From positions 186,001-250,000 of the forward strand of contig NZ_CP031124.1 in the NCBI RefSeq assembly GCF_003339525.1: a stretch of 64,000 nucleotides of DNA. The letters are read 5' to 3'. Shown in pieces: positions 19,161 through 27,623 of this stretch; within the stretch, counting starts at the first letter, position 1, and every line of letters starts with the position of its first letter. Position numbers and translations under genes: made by a program. Under the pieces are notes generated by a model, which worked only from the letters and a program-made list of their open reading frames with translations, had not been told where the DNA came from and did not search any database. This DNA comes from Ephemeroptericola cinctiostellae. Lineage in GTDB: Bacteria > Pseudomonadota > Gammaproteobacteria > Burkholderiales > Burkholderiaceae.

Positions 19161-19964
19161 ATGCCTTACACCTTAAACATTTTGCCTTGCAGAACAGACA
19201 ATTACATTTGGCTGTTCCACAACACGCGCCATGCGTGGGTGATTGACCCGTCATTGGCTGCGCCTGTGCTGGATTATATCTCGCAACAGGGTTTGATACT
19301 CGCAGACATCTTGATCACACACCATCACCACGACCATGTGGGTGGGATTGCCGATTTATTGCCCCATTTGACAGGCCGAGTGATTGGCAGTTCGCAAAGA
19401 ATTCCTTCTCTGACTGAAAATCTCACTGCACCGACTGAGCTGACTTTGAGCTTTTCAGACGTGCGCGTACAGATGTTGGCGACACATGGGCACACTTATG
19501 ATCATGTCAGTTATTTTGTACCCAATGCATTCGAGCATCCCATCTTATTTTGTGGCGACACCATTTTTTCTGCGGGCTGTGGCCGGATTTTTGATGGTGA
19601 CAACGCGCAGTATGTCGAGACCTACACACGTTTAATGCAATTGCCCGAAGACACCTTGATTGCTTGCGCGCACGAGTACACCGAAGCGAATTTGGAGTAC
19701 GCATTGGCGATAGATTCCTCGCACGCAGACACGCGGACATACAATAATGAGGTAAAATATGCGCGAGCGCGTGGAGAGCCGAGTTTACCCAGCACCCTTG
19801 CACGCGAGAAACTAATCAACCCATACATGCGCTGCCTCACCATGGAAGCGGCATGGGTTGATGCTTTAACCGAATTTGCCTTGCGTCGCGGCGAAGTGGA
19901 TGTGTGCATCCGCTCGCCGCTTGACGCTTTTACGCTGTGCCGCAAACTGAAAAATCAGTTTTGA
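19161..19964 (+). CDS. gloB: Hydroxyacylglutathione hydrolase (glyoxalase II)
   Basis: Binuclear metallo-beta-lactamase-fold enzyme that hydrolyses S-lactoylglutathione in methylglyoxal detoxification. The metal motif T-H-x-H-x-D-H is present at residues 53–59 (with an extra His). Downstream come G-H-T-Y-D-H, C-G-D-T-I-F-S-A-G-C-G-R, and A-H-E-Y-T-E-A-N with the C-terminal glutathione-binding stretch. Length 267 is normal. mltD follows 53 bases later on the same strand, so the two are probably co-transcribed. Confidence 0.95.
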   Translation: MPYTLNILPCRTDNYIWLFHNTRHAWVIDPSLAAPVLDYISQQGLILADILITHHHHDHVGGIADLLPHLTGRVIGSSQRIPSLTENLTAPTELTLSFSDVRVQMLATHGHTYDHVSYFVPNAFEHPILFCGDTIFSAGCGRIFDGDNAQYVETYTRLMQLPEDTLIACAHEYTEANLEYALAIDSSHADTRTYNNEVKYARARGEPSLPSTLAREKLINPYMRCLTMEAAWVDALTEFALRRGEVDVCIRSPLDAFTLCRKLKNQF

Positions 19965-20017
19965 ATCGGCCTCAGCCCAGCCCGCTGCATCCCCACATGC
20001 AGACACAGGATTTTAAT

Positions 20018-22498
20018 ATGTTCAAAAAGATGTTAAGTGTTTTCAACTTCGCACCGCGTGACCTGCGCACCCTAAGTGTATGCGCAACCGCTTTGCTGAT
20101 GGCCGCGTGTGCCAGCAACAACGACTACAGCAGCGACAATCACAGCCCCAGCAACATGCGCAAAGATTCGTCATACAACAGCTCGCGCAGCCACTCAAAA
20201 GATGTGTGGCAACGGGTGCGCGACAATTTCGGCATGCCCGATTTGATCAACGACGAAGTGTCCAGAAAAGAAGAGTACTACGCCACCCGTGCCGATTATG
20301 TTGGCCGCATGGCATCGCGCTCAGGTGATTTTTTGCCGTTGATCATGAACGAAGTTGAAAAACGCCGCATGCCGAGTGAGATCGCTCTGCTGCCATTTGT
20401 CGAGTCGGCATTTGTGACCACCGCCAGCTCGCCCGTCAAAGCATCGGGTTTGTGGCAATTCATGCCAGCAACTGGGCGTGACTTTTCATTGGAGCAAAAC
20501 CGTTTTGCCGATCAACGCAATGACGTGGTGGCCTCCACCGACGCCGCTTTGACTTTTTTACAACGCTTGCACGATCAATTTGGTGACTGGCACCTTGCAC
20601 TCGCGGCCTACAACTGGGGGCCTGGCAATGTCACCAAAGCCGTCAGTCGTGCCCAAGCCGCAGGCTTGGCGGGCACTTACGAAGACATTCGCATGCCAGC
20701 GGAAACCAAACAATATGTGCCCAAATTACAAGCGATTAAAAACATCGTTTCCAACCCAGAACGCTTTGGCATCAGCTTGCCTGATGTGGCAACGGACTCG
20801 CGCCATGAAGTGGTTTCCATCACTCGCGACATCGATTTGACCAAAGCCGCAGAACTCTCGGGCTTGGATTTGGAAAGTTTTAAACGCATCAACCCCGCAT
20901 TCAAAAAACCCGTCATCGCTGCGGCCTTGGGCAGTCGCATTTTGGTTCCAGCCAACCGCGCAGAAGCCGTGCGCAACGCGCTCAGCGACCGCTCCAGCAC
21001 ATTGGCCACACTGACCACTTACTCAACCTATAACACCGAAGCCTTGGTTGACATCGCTGCGCAATTCAACACCACCGAAGACAACTTGCGTTACCTGAAC
21101 AGCATCCCGTCATACCACTCTTACGTCAAAGCGGGCTCAAGCCTGCTTGTGCCACGCACATCAAACAAAACCAACCAAGACATCCCTTACCAAGCCCTCA
21201 GCGCAGGCCTGACCACAACCACAGGTGGCATCGGCTTCGGGACAGATTACACCGTTGAGCAGCCCATTTTGGCTTTAAACTCGGATGACACCACCCGCCA
21301 AGAACGCAGCGGCATTGCCAGCGCAGCCGCCTTATTTGCCAGCACATCACCTGTCAACACAGGGCCTGGCTTATCGTTCTCAAACAGCAGCGACGATTTG
21401 GCGCAGCTGATTAAAAACAACCCCAACAGTTTACGCGATCCCGTCGCGGCATCGGGTGCACTGATTGTCAATGCGACCCCACGCAAAGTGGTCGCGCCTG
21501 CCAACCTTGCTCAAGCCATCGATTCAAACAACACCCCATCAACAGATTCAAATTTATTCAACGCATTGGCCGCCAGCGCAAACGCACCTGAGGCGCGTCC
21601 AACAACGCCCGCAGCCCCTTTAATCTTTGAACCACAACCAACGGCCATCGCCGCCCAAGTCAACACCCCAGACATCGTCAGCACACCCAAAGCCGTAAAT
21701 GTACCGCTGAGCAGCCTCAATGCGTCCGCCCCAACCACCGCGCCCATTGCCATTGCCCCCATTCTGGTGAACACACCCCCTGCGATCACAGCCGCAGCCC
21801 CCCCTGTCAATGACAGCCTCACCCCGTTCAGTCCCGATGCATTTAAAGCCATTGAGAACGAAAATACCCTTGCAGAAAACAACATTGAGCCAGAAAAGCC
21901 AGCGGTTAAGGTTGCAGCTGCACCCGTCATTCGAAAAGTCAACATCGCCGACATCAAACCCATGGCCAAACCATTGGTCGCTGCACACACCAATCAAACA
22001 ATGGGCAAAATAGTTAAAGTCAACTACACGCCACCCGCAGCCCCCAAAGTTATCGACATCCCCGTAAAACCAGCAACCAAACCGACACCCGTAACCAAAC
22101 AAATTGCCCCTACGACCAAAGCAAACCCTGCATCAAAAGAAAAAGGCAACGCAACGGTCAGCAAGGCAGCGGTTAAAGTGACTGCTAAAGCCCCCCAAAC
22201 AACCGCAAAAGAAACCATCAAGGCCAGCCCAGTCAACACCCCTCCAAGCAAAGGCAAGGGTAAAATCACAACCCTGGTTGTGGCCAACAAACCCGTTGAA
22301 AAACCAAGCAAACAAGCAAGCAACACCGCTCAAAAAGCAAGTGTAAAAAACGACAGAACGCCACCCGCCCCTAAACCACAAGCAAACAACCTGAAATCCG
22401 CAATCATCGAAAAGAAAGTGGTGGACAAATCAAAAACTGCGACTAAAACCATCGCAACTGTCGTGGATAAAAAAGCAAAAACCATCAAGAAAAACTAA
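20018..22498 (+). CDS. mltD: Membrane-bound lytic murein transglycosylase D with long basic tail
   Basis: Lipoprotein lytic transglycosylase that cleaves peptidoglycan glycan strands to 1,6-anhydro-MurNAc ends. The lipobox ends at C31 (M-A-A-C). The SLT domain (about 115–215) carries the catalytic E129 in F-V-E-S-A-F, then K-A-S-G-L-W-Q-F-M-P-A-T-G and A-Y-N-W-G-P-G-N. A LysM-like module lies at about 331–380. E. coli MltD is 452 residues; this one is 826, because residues ~390–826 form a low-complexity Ala/Pro/Thr tail ending in a strongly Lys-rich region. ATG 20018 follows AGGA by 7 bases; an earlier in-frame ATG (19937) overlaps gloB and is less likely. Confidence 0.9.
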   Translation: MFKKMLSVFNFAPRDLRTLSVCATALLMAACASNNDYSSDNHSPSNMRKDSSYNSSRSHSKDVWQRVRDNFGMPDLINDEVSRKEEYYATRADYVGRMASRSGDFLPLIMNEVEKRRMPSEIALLPFVESAFVTTASSPVKASGLWQFMPATGRDFSLEQNRFADQRNDVVASTDAALTFLQRLHDQFGDWHLALAAYNWGPGNVTKAVSRAQAAGLAGTYEDIRMPAETKQYVPKLQAIKNIVSNPERFGISLPDVATDSRHEVVSITRDIDLTKAAELSGLDLESFKRINPAFKKPVIAAALGSRILVPANRAEAVRNALSDRSSTLATLTTYSTYNTEALVDIAAQFNTTEDNLRYLNSIPSYHSYVKAGSSLLVPRTSNKTNQDIPYQALSAGLTTTTGGIGFGTDYTVEQPILALNSDDTTRQERSGIASAAALFASTSPVNTGPGLSFSNSSDDLAQLIKNNPNSLRDPVAASGALIVNATPRKVVAPANLAQAIDSNNTPSTDSNLFNALAASANAPEARPTTPAAPLIFEPQPTAIAAQVNTPDIVSTPKAVNVPLSSLNASAPTTAPIAIAPILVNTPPAITAAAPPVNDSLTPFSPDAFKAIENENTLAENNIEPEKPAVKVAAAPVIRKVNIADIKPMAKPLVAAHTNQTMGKIVKVNYTPPAAPKVIDIPVKPATKPTPVTKQIAPTTKANPASKEKGNATVSKAAVKVTAKAPQTTAKETIKASPVNTPPSKGKGKITTLVVANKPVEKPSKQASNTAQKASVKNDRTPPAPKPQANNLKSAIIEKKVVDKSKTATKTIATVVDKKAKTIKKN

Positions 22499-22830
22499 AC
22501 GACCTCAACAAGCCCCCCCACAGGTGGTGCCAAACAGAAGGCAACAAAAAATGGAACAACACCAAAACCGAACGACCATCCACTAAAAAAAACGGCTGAA
22601 ACATCGTGCCTCACGTACAATAACACCCACAGCGCAAAGGATTTGCTGCCTCAAGCCAACCCTTTGTACTATCAATCGCAGAGTAAACCCTATTTTTTTG
22701 ATGTTTGAGTTTAAAGATTCGGAGCGAAAACCCGCACCAAAACGATGAAGCCCCAAAAGCACGGCAAACAAAAGCATCGAACGACTTACGAGTTTCACCC
22801 TAAACAACACGCACCATTCGGAGACCTCAC
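22499..22830. other. Intergenic region mltD–fabI
   Basis: About 330 A-rich bases. GGAG just before the fabI ATG is the ribosome-binding site. No terminator, promoter or RNA structure was convincing by eye. Confidence 0.35.
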
Positions 22831-23625
22831 ATGGCATTTTTAGCAGGCAAACGCATCCTCATCACGGGTTTATTATCAAACCGCTCAATTGCTTACGGCA
22901 TCGCGCAAGCCTGCCACCGCGAAGGCGCAGAGCTCGCCTTCACCTATGTCGGTGAACGTTTCAAAGACCGCATCACCCAATTCGCCAAAGAATTCAATTC
23001 CGAACTCGTATTCGATTGCGACGTCGGCAGCGACGAACAAATCAATGCGGTATTCGCTGATTTGAGCCAATCATGGGACAAACTCGACGGACTCGTGCAC
23101 GCGATTGGCTTTGCCCCACGCGAAGCGATTGCAGGCGACTTCTTAGATGGCCTCTCACGCGAAGGCTTCAAAATCGCCCACGACATTTCAGCCTACAGCT
23201 TCCCAGCATTGGCCAAAGCCTCATTGCCCATGCTGTCCGACCGCGCCGCAATGATCACATTGACCTACCTCGGCTCAGACAAAGTTGTGCCCAACTACAA
23301 CACCATGGGTTTGGCCAAGGCCTCGCTTGAAGCCTCTGTACGCTACCTCGCCGACAGCCTCGGCCCTCGTGGCGTGCGCGTCAATGGCGTGTCGGCAGGT
23401 CCAATCAAAACATTGGCCGCATCGGGCATCAAAGGCTTTGGTAAAATTTTGAACTTCGTGGAGCAAAATGCCCCGCTGCGCCGCAACGTCACCATCGAAG
23501 ACGTGGGCAACGCCTCCGCATTCCTGTTGTCTGATTTGGCAGGCGGCATCACGGGTGAAATCACTTATGTGGATTGCGGCTTCCGTCAAGTCATCGGCGG
23601 CATGGGATTTAATGAAGCTGAGTGA
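22831..23625 (+). CDS. fabI: Enoyl-[acyl-carrier-protein] reductase (NADH)
   Basis: FabI reduces the trans-2 double bond in the last step of each fatty-acid elongation cycle. The 264-residue SDR has the FabI-specific N-terminus [18 protein letters not shown]. The catalytic Y146, Y156 and K163 (Y-x6-K) fall at exactly the positions of E. coli FabI. [12 protein letters not shown] and [11 protein letters not shown] follow. A clear terminator ends the gene. Confidence 0.96.
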   Translation: MAFLAGKRILITGLLSNRSIAYGIAQACHREGAELAFTYVGERFKDRITQFAKEFNSELVFDCDVGSDEQINAVFADLSQSWDKLDGLVHAIGFAPREAIAGDFLDGLSREGFKIAHDISAYSFPALAKASLPMLSDRAAMITLTYLGSDKVVPNYNTMGLAKASLEASVRYLADSLGPRGVRVNGVSAGPIKTLAASGIKGFGKILNFVEQNAPLRRNVTIEDVGNASAFLLSDLAGGITGEITYVDCGFRQVIGGMGFNEAE

Positions 23626-23650
23626 TCTGCTTTGATCGGCTGTAGCCTCA

Positions 23651-23686
23651 AAAAAAGCGCAATGATTTTCATCATTGCGCTTTTTT
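23651..23686. terminator. Bidirectional terminator between fabI and a small minus-strand ORF
   Basis: AAAAAAGCGCAATGAT (23651–23666) pairs with ATCATTGCGCTTTTTT (23671–23686) around TTTC. A and T runs on both sides let it end fabI on the plus strand and the 43-residue ORF on the minus strand. Confidence 0.88.
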
Positions 23687-23695
23687 ATGTCTGAC

Positions 23696-23827
23696 TTAAG
23701 GGGCTTGCGTTGAAAAATCGCCAGAGGGCGATTCTTTCATTAGCAGTACATGTACAGCTCTTGTTGCGACACCAAGAAATACAATAAAAACAAATAGGGC
23801 TACAGCTCTAACTGCGGTTGATTTCAT
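23696..23827 (-). CDS. Small single-helix membrane protein, 43 residues
   Basis: Short reading frame starting M-K-S-T-A-V-R and followed by one hydrophobic stretch (about residues 8–22), then a short polar tail ending Q-A-P. The basic N-terminus followed by a helix fits an N-in membrane peptide. GAGG lies about 10 bases before the ATG. Its stop is 10 bases from the bidirectional terminator that ends fabI on the other strand, which suggests a real transcription unit. Function unknown; conservation would decide whether it is real. Confidence 0.5.
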   Translation of the reverse strand: MKSTAVRAVALFVFIVFLGVATRAVHVLLMKESPSGDFSTQAP

Positions 23828-23908
23828 TTTTAATACGCCTCACATCACCCTTCATTTTCCTCCAGCTACATCGTTTTTAAACAGTGCTCGGCTGAGAAAG
23901 CACAACCG

Positions 23909-25825
23909 TTACCCCAGCATGTCCAGCTCTTCCTGCAAACCCAACCATTCTTCCTCAATCGGCGCCATCTGCTCAGTCAGCTCTGCACTGCGTGCAATCG
24001 CAGCGGCTAAATCATCCTGCTTATCGCCCACATACGCCTCATCTGAAGCCAGCCAACCTTGCAGTTGATCAAGCTCACTTTGCATGGCCGCCAATTGCTT
24101 TTCCAACTTACTGATCGACTGTTTAAGCTTTTTCTGCTCAAATTCAATCGTCGCTTTGCTTTTGCCTGCGTGTTTATCTGCGACAACGGGTGCGACTTCC
24201 ACGTGTTTTTTTGCTGTTTCAGTCTTGGGCGCGTGATTGGCTTGCTTGTGCAATTGCCAACTTTTTGCGCACCAGTTGCGATAATCATCCAAATCACCGT
24301 CAAACTCACTCACCGTGCGGTCGGCCACCAGCCAAAATTGATCAACGCAATTCGCCAACAAACTGCGGTCATGCGACACCACAATCAATGCGCCGTCAAA
24401 CTGCTGCAACGCCATCACCAACGCGTGGCGCATGTCCAAATCCAAGTGATTGGTCGGCTCATCGAGCAACAATAAATGTGGCTTTTGCCAAATCAGCAAC
24501 GCCAATGCCAAGCGTGCTTTTTCACCACCTGAGAAATTGATGATGGACTCGTTCACACGATCGCCCGCGAAATTAAAACCACCGAGGTAATTGCGTAGCT
24601 TTTGATAATTTTCATTTGGCGCAAGGCGAATCATATGCCACAGCGGTGATTCATTTTCACGCAAGGTATCCAAATGCTGCTGCGAAAAATAACCGATGCG
24701 CAAATTCGGCGCATTAACGATTTCGCCACGCAAAGGAATCAATTCGCCCGCCAAGGCTTTAATCAACGTTGATTTACCCGCACCATTCATGCCCAATAAA
24801 CCGATGCGGTCTTGGCTCTGAATCGTGAACGCAATGTTTTCCAACAAGGCCGTATCGCCGTAACCCAAATCCAACTTGTCCGCCTGAATCTGTGGATTCG
24901 GCAAATCGGCCAATGGTGCAAATTCAAAACTAAACGGCGAATCCAAATGTGCGGGCGCAACCAACTCCAAACGATCCAAGGCCTTGATGCGGCTCTGCGC
25001 CTGACGTGCTTTGGTCGCTTGCGCACGGAAACGGTCGATGTATTTGTGCAAATGCGCCACATGCCGTTGTTGCTGTTCATACAACGCATTTTGTTGCATC
25101 AAACGCTCCGCGCGCGTGCGTTCATACGTTGAATAATTGCCCTTGTACGCCGTCAGCGTCTGCTGCGCTGCCTCAATGATGTGTGAGCACAACGCGTCCA
25201 AGAAATCACGGTCATGCGAAATGATGATTTTTGTCGCAGGATGCGTTTTTAAATAATTCTCCAACCACAGCACCGTGTCCAAATCCAAATGATTGGTCGG
25301 CTCATCGAGCAATAACAAATCCGAGCGACACATCAAAGCGCGCGCCAAATTCAAACGCATCCGCCAACCGCCTGAAAACGAGGTCACTGCATTGCCCTGC
25401 ACATTCTGTGCAAAACCCAAGCCATTGAGCAATTGCGCTGCACGCGACGGCGCGGTGTACGCATCGATCACCGCCATGTCCGAATACACGGTGCCCATCA
25501 ATTCGCCATCATCATCGGCGATGGCCTGCTCCAACTGCGCATTCAGTGCCGCCAAAGCCTCATCGCCCGCCAACACGTAATCCAGCGCCGACTCTTCCGT
25601 ATCAGGCATTTCCTGTGCCACATGCGCAATCGTCCAATTGTTCGGTATGTACACATCCCCTTCATCCGCCAACAATTCGCCGCGCAACAGTGCAAACAGG
25701 CTCGATTTCCCCGTCCCATTGCGCCCCACCAAGCCCACGGACTGCCCCGTATCGATGCGCGCATTGGCTTTTTGAAGTAACACATTATTGCCACGTTGGA
25801 GGCGAAGGTTGGTGAGGGTGATCAT
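23909..25825 (-). CDS. yheS: ABC-F ATPase YheS
   Basis: Soluble ABC-F protein of 638 residues (E. coli YheS is 637). ABC-F proteins bind the ribosomal E site and relieve stalled or inhibited translation. Two ATPase cassettes: Walker A G-R-N-G-T-G-K-S with signature S-F-S-G-G-W-R-M-R-L, and Walker A G-M-N-G-A-G-K-S with signature N-F-S-G-G-E-K-A-R-L. Both have L-L-L-L-D-E-P-T-N-H-L-D. The linker between them is Arg/Gln-rich, and a Lys/Glu-rich coiled coil lies near the C-terminus. ATG at 25825 starts with M-I-T-L-T-N-L. The leader contains a terminator-like hairpin just 15 bases upstream. Confidence 0.93.
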   Translation of the reverse strand: MITLTNLRLQRGNNVLLQKANARIDTGQSVGLVGRNGTGKSSLFALLRGELLADEGDVYIPNNWTIAHVAQEMPDTEESALDYVLAGDEALAALNAQLEQAIADDDGELMGTVYSDMAVIDAYTAPSRAAQLLNGLGFAQNVQGNAVTSFSGGWRMRLNLARALMCRSDLLLLDEPTNHLDLDTVLWLENYLKTHPATKIIISHDRDFLDALCSHIIEAAQQTLTAYKGNYSTYERTRAERLMQQNALYEQQQRHVAHLHKYIDRFRAQATKARQAQSRIKALDRLELVAPAHLDSPFSFEFAPLADLPNPQIQADKLDLGYGDTALLENIAFTIQSQDRIGLLGMNGAGKSTLIKALAGELIPLRGEIVNAPNLRIGYFSQQHLDTLRENESPLWHMIRLAPNENYQKLRNYLGGFNFAGDRVNESIINFSGGEKARLALALLIWQKPHLLLLDEPTNHLDLDMRHALVMALQQFDGALIVVSHDRSLLANCVDQFWLVADRTVSEFDGDLDDYRNWCAKSWQLHKQANHAPKTETAKKHVEVAPVVADKHAGKSKATIEFEQKKLKQSISKLEKQLAAMQSELDQLQGWLASDEAYVGDKQDDLAAAIARSAELTEQMAPIEEEWLGLQEELDMLG

Positions 25826-25840
25826 GTTTAGAATGCAGTA

Positions 25841-25870
25841 AAAAATAAAGCCCGGCAAAAGCGGGGCTTT
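25841..25870 (-). terminator. Terminator-like hairpin in the yheS leader
   Basis: On the minus strand AAAGCCC (25870–25864) pairs with GGGCTTT (25853–25847), with a G·G mismatch and two further pairs inside and a TTTT loop, followed by ATTTTTT. The yheS ATG is only 15 bases further on, so this is not the end of an upstream gene alone; it sits inside the yheS leader. It may attenuate yheS or insulate it from cassette transcripts. Confidence 0.75.
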
Positions 25871-25888
25871 GGGTCAAATTGAAACAGA

Positions 25889-25917
25889 ATTATAGCAAGA
25901 ACAGCGCCAAATAACTA
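25889..25917 (-). promoter_or_regulatory. Probable yheS promoter with extended -10
   Basis: Minus-strand TGCTATAAT (25897–25889) is an extended -10 element; TAGTTA (25917–25912), 17 bases upstream, is a weak -35. Transcription from here would pass through the hairpin at 25870–25841 before reaching the yheS ATG. Confidence 0.6.
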
Positions 25918-25927
25918 AGGGAAAGCG

Positions 25928-25984
25928 GATTAACGTTTGAGGTAAGCGGCGCCGTCAGGCGTCCGCTTGACCGAAGGGTTAGGC
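25928..25984 (-). other. Integron attC recombination site
   Basis: Read on the minus strand, the site starts with R'' GCCTAAC (25984–25978) and ends with R' GTTAATC (25934–25928). Between them, AGCGGACGCC and GGCGCCGCT form a perfect 9-bp stem around the loop TGAC with one unpaired A, the extrahelical base that directs strand choice by integron integrase. Flanking TC and TCA/CTC elements also match classic short attC sites. It lies directly 3' of the cassette gene and 10 bases upstream of the yheS -35. Confidence 0.85.
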
Positions 25985-26000
25985 AGCGCCGTGGCCACGC

Positions 26001-26615
26001 TCATGATGACTTTGACAGTGGAAGCACTTTGGTCTTGCCGTCTGTGCTGTCTCGGAGCGTGCAGAAGAACCCTTGACCAGAAATTGATATGAAGTGTCTT
26101 TCGATGAATAGCTCTATCGCTGCGAGGTCTGCCCACAGCGACTGACCGTGACTCGCGTAGAAGCTCGATCGGTCTTTTGCTACGTAGGGATTCAACTCGT
26201 GCAGCCAGCGATGCATCCGCTGGTACATCGCAATGAACTCTGAGGTTGATATCCGTCTCGCTGGTATGCCTTGAACGGTGATGCTGACGTTGTGCTCAGT
26301 CTGCTCTTCAGCGGTTGCCTTTCGTATGACGCTCGGGCTTGGAAATGCTCGGAGCCCCTTCTTCTGAAGACTATTGAGGATGGTCTCGGCATTCCATTGG
26401 CCCTTGGCATCTCTTGGGATGGATTTCAGCCCCTTCTCCGTTGCAACCAAGCATCCGAATGCAATACCTTCCACGATCTTTCTGCCGTGAAAGGCCGCGC
26501 TCTCCGCGCGACTGAAGTCGCCACCCATCGCCTTCGCGAGGTTGGCTACTACGTCGAATCGATCTCGAACTGACGACATTAAATCGAGGTAGAGCTGCTC
26601 AGGAGGACTTTGCAT
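26001..26615 (-). CDS. Integron cassette-encoded protein of unknown function
   Basis: Unrecognised soluble protein of 204 residues, largely predicted helical, with W-L-H-E-L-N and Q-S-L-W-A-D-L-A-A-I-E-L-F-I-E in its second half. No signal peptide, membrane segment or known catalytic motif was seen. Codon use is foreign to the window: Lys is mostly AAG rather than AAA, Ile uses ATA repeatedly, and Arg uses AGA and CGA. The ATG lies 10 bases inside a GTTAGGC box and has no Shine–Dalgarno site, and the stop is 16 bases before the attC; both are usual for integron cassettes. Transcription probably depends on a promoter outside the cassette. Confidence 0.8.
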   Translation of the reverse strand: MQSPPEQLYLDLMSSVRDRFDVVANLAKAMGGDFSRAESAAFHGRKIVEGIAFGCLVATEKGLKSIPRDAKGQWNAETILNSLQKKGLRAFPSPSVIRKATAEEQTEHNVSITVQGIPARRISTSEFIAMYQRMHRWLHELNPYVAKDRSSFYASHGQSLWADLAAIELFIERHFISISGQGFFCTLRDSTDGKTKVLPLSKSS

Positions 26616-26624
26616 GTCTGCGCT

Positions 26625-26642
26625 GCCTAACGTAGGTTATGC
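26625..26642 (-). other. Cassette 5' junction (R'-type GTTAGGC box)
   Basis: Minus strand GCATAACCTACGTTAGGC. The GTTAGGC (26631–26625) fits the GTTRRRY core where integron integrase cuts, and marks the 5' edge of the cassette. The preceding bases resemble the 3' half of an attC or an attI-like site, but no matching R'' partner was found upstream. Confidence 0.65.
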
Positions 26643-26936
26643 GTCAAAAAGCACTGATATTCTGTTTTCATTTCGCCGTATATCCTGTTTATATTTTTTC
26701 TTAAACCCACTACCATCTAGGCATTGGCTTTATTTGATCTTTAAACCAGCAGAATATCATTCCCATTTAAATCCAACATGCGGCGCGATATTCCTTTGAT
26801 TTAATGCTTGACCATAACAATACATGATTGGAGTTGTTTCATCAACACTGATTAAAACCTTCATCCCATCATTGTGTCTGACACAAGTATGATTTAATAA
26901 TGACTTTGCTCACCATCATTTTATCTTCCATCATTC
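26632..26936. other. AT-rich stretch between cassette junction and azlC, possible gene remnant
   Basis: About 300 AT-rich bases. A minus-strand frame of 35 codons (26864–26757) and its continuation past one TGA to a TAA at 26730 read like a protein C-terminus (ending G-L-K-I-K), so a decayed gene or cassette is possible. The palindrome TTGTGTCTGACACAA (26872–26886) may be an azlC operator. Both are weak calls. Confidence 0.3.
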
Positions 26937-27623
26937 ATGTACCGTCACCCTCACCATTCCCTTTATGCCCTGACCCTTCCCGTCCTTCTCGGCTACATTC
27001 CTCTGGGTTTGACTTTTGGCTTTCTCATGGTCTCACAAGGCATTGCGTGGTACATTCCGATTCTATTCAGTGTGTTTGTTTATGCGGGAGCGGCGCAGTT
27101 TTTGGCAGTGGGTTTGATTGTCAATCGCGTGCCGTTGGCGGATGTGGCCTTGTTGACATTTTTGTTGAATTTACGGCATATTTTTTACGGTTTGTCGCTG
27201 TTTGATTTTTTACCGCACGGGTTGTTGAAGCGGGTGTATTTCATCTTTGGGATCACGGATGAAACGTACTCTTTGATGACCAGCACACCTGAGGTGAATA
27301 AGGACAATGCGTTGTCGGTGGTGGCGATCAATCACCTGTATTGGGTGGTTGGGACGATCATCGGGGCGTTGTTGGCGAGTTCATTGCCGCCCATCAAGGG
27401 GGTTGAGTTTTCGTTGTCGGCGTTGTTTGTGATTTTGCTGGTGGAGCAGATTCGGATGAATCCATCCATGAAGTTGTTGGCGATGGGGATTTTGGCTTGT
27501 GTCTTGGCGACGTTGATTGCGCCGAGTTATTTTTTGGTGTTGTCCAGCGCGATTGCTCTGGCGCTGTTGATCGGTGATTATGTTTTACAGGCAGGCCGTT
27601 CGACGAATGGAGGTGCTGCATGA
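26937..27623 (+). CDS. azlC: Branched-chain amino acid exporter large subunit AzlC
   Basis: Integral membrane subunit of the AzlCD (LIV-E family) exporter for branched-chain amino acids, 228 residues with about 6–8 hydrophobic segments. The N-terminal P-V-L-L-G-Y-I-P-L-G-L-T-F-G and F-V-Y-A-G-A-A-Q-F motifs and L-N-L-R-H-I-F-Y-G define the family. The ATG lies downstream of a short palindrome that could be an operator. No ribosome-binding site is obvious. The stop overlaps the azlD start. Confidence 0.9.
   Translation: MYRHPHHSLYALTLPVLLGYIPLGLTFGFLMVSQGIAWYIPILFSVFVYAGAAQFLAVGLIVNRVPLADVALLTFLLNLRHIFYGLSLFDFLPHGLLKRVYFIFGITDETYSLMTSTPEVNKDNALSVVAINHLYWVVGTIIGALLASSLPPIKGVEFSLSALFVILLVEQIRMNPSMKLLAMGILACVLATLIAPSYFLVLSSAIALALLIGDYVLQAGRSTNGGAA

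Noticed and set aside
21511..22102. Two long minus-strand frames (160 codons each) inside mltD
   Set aside because: They mirror the low-complexity Ala/Pro/Thr-rich coding strand, which leaves few stops in the opposite frames; no start signals.
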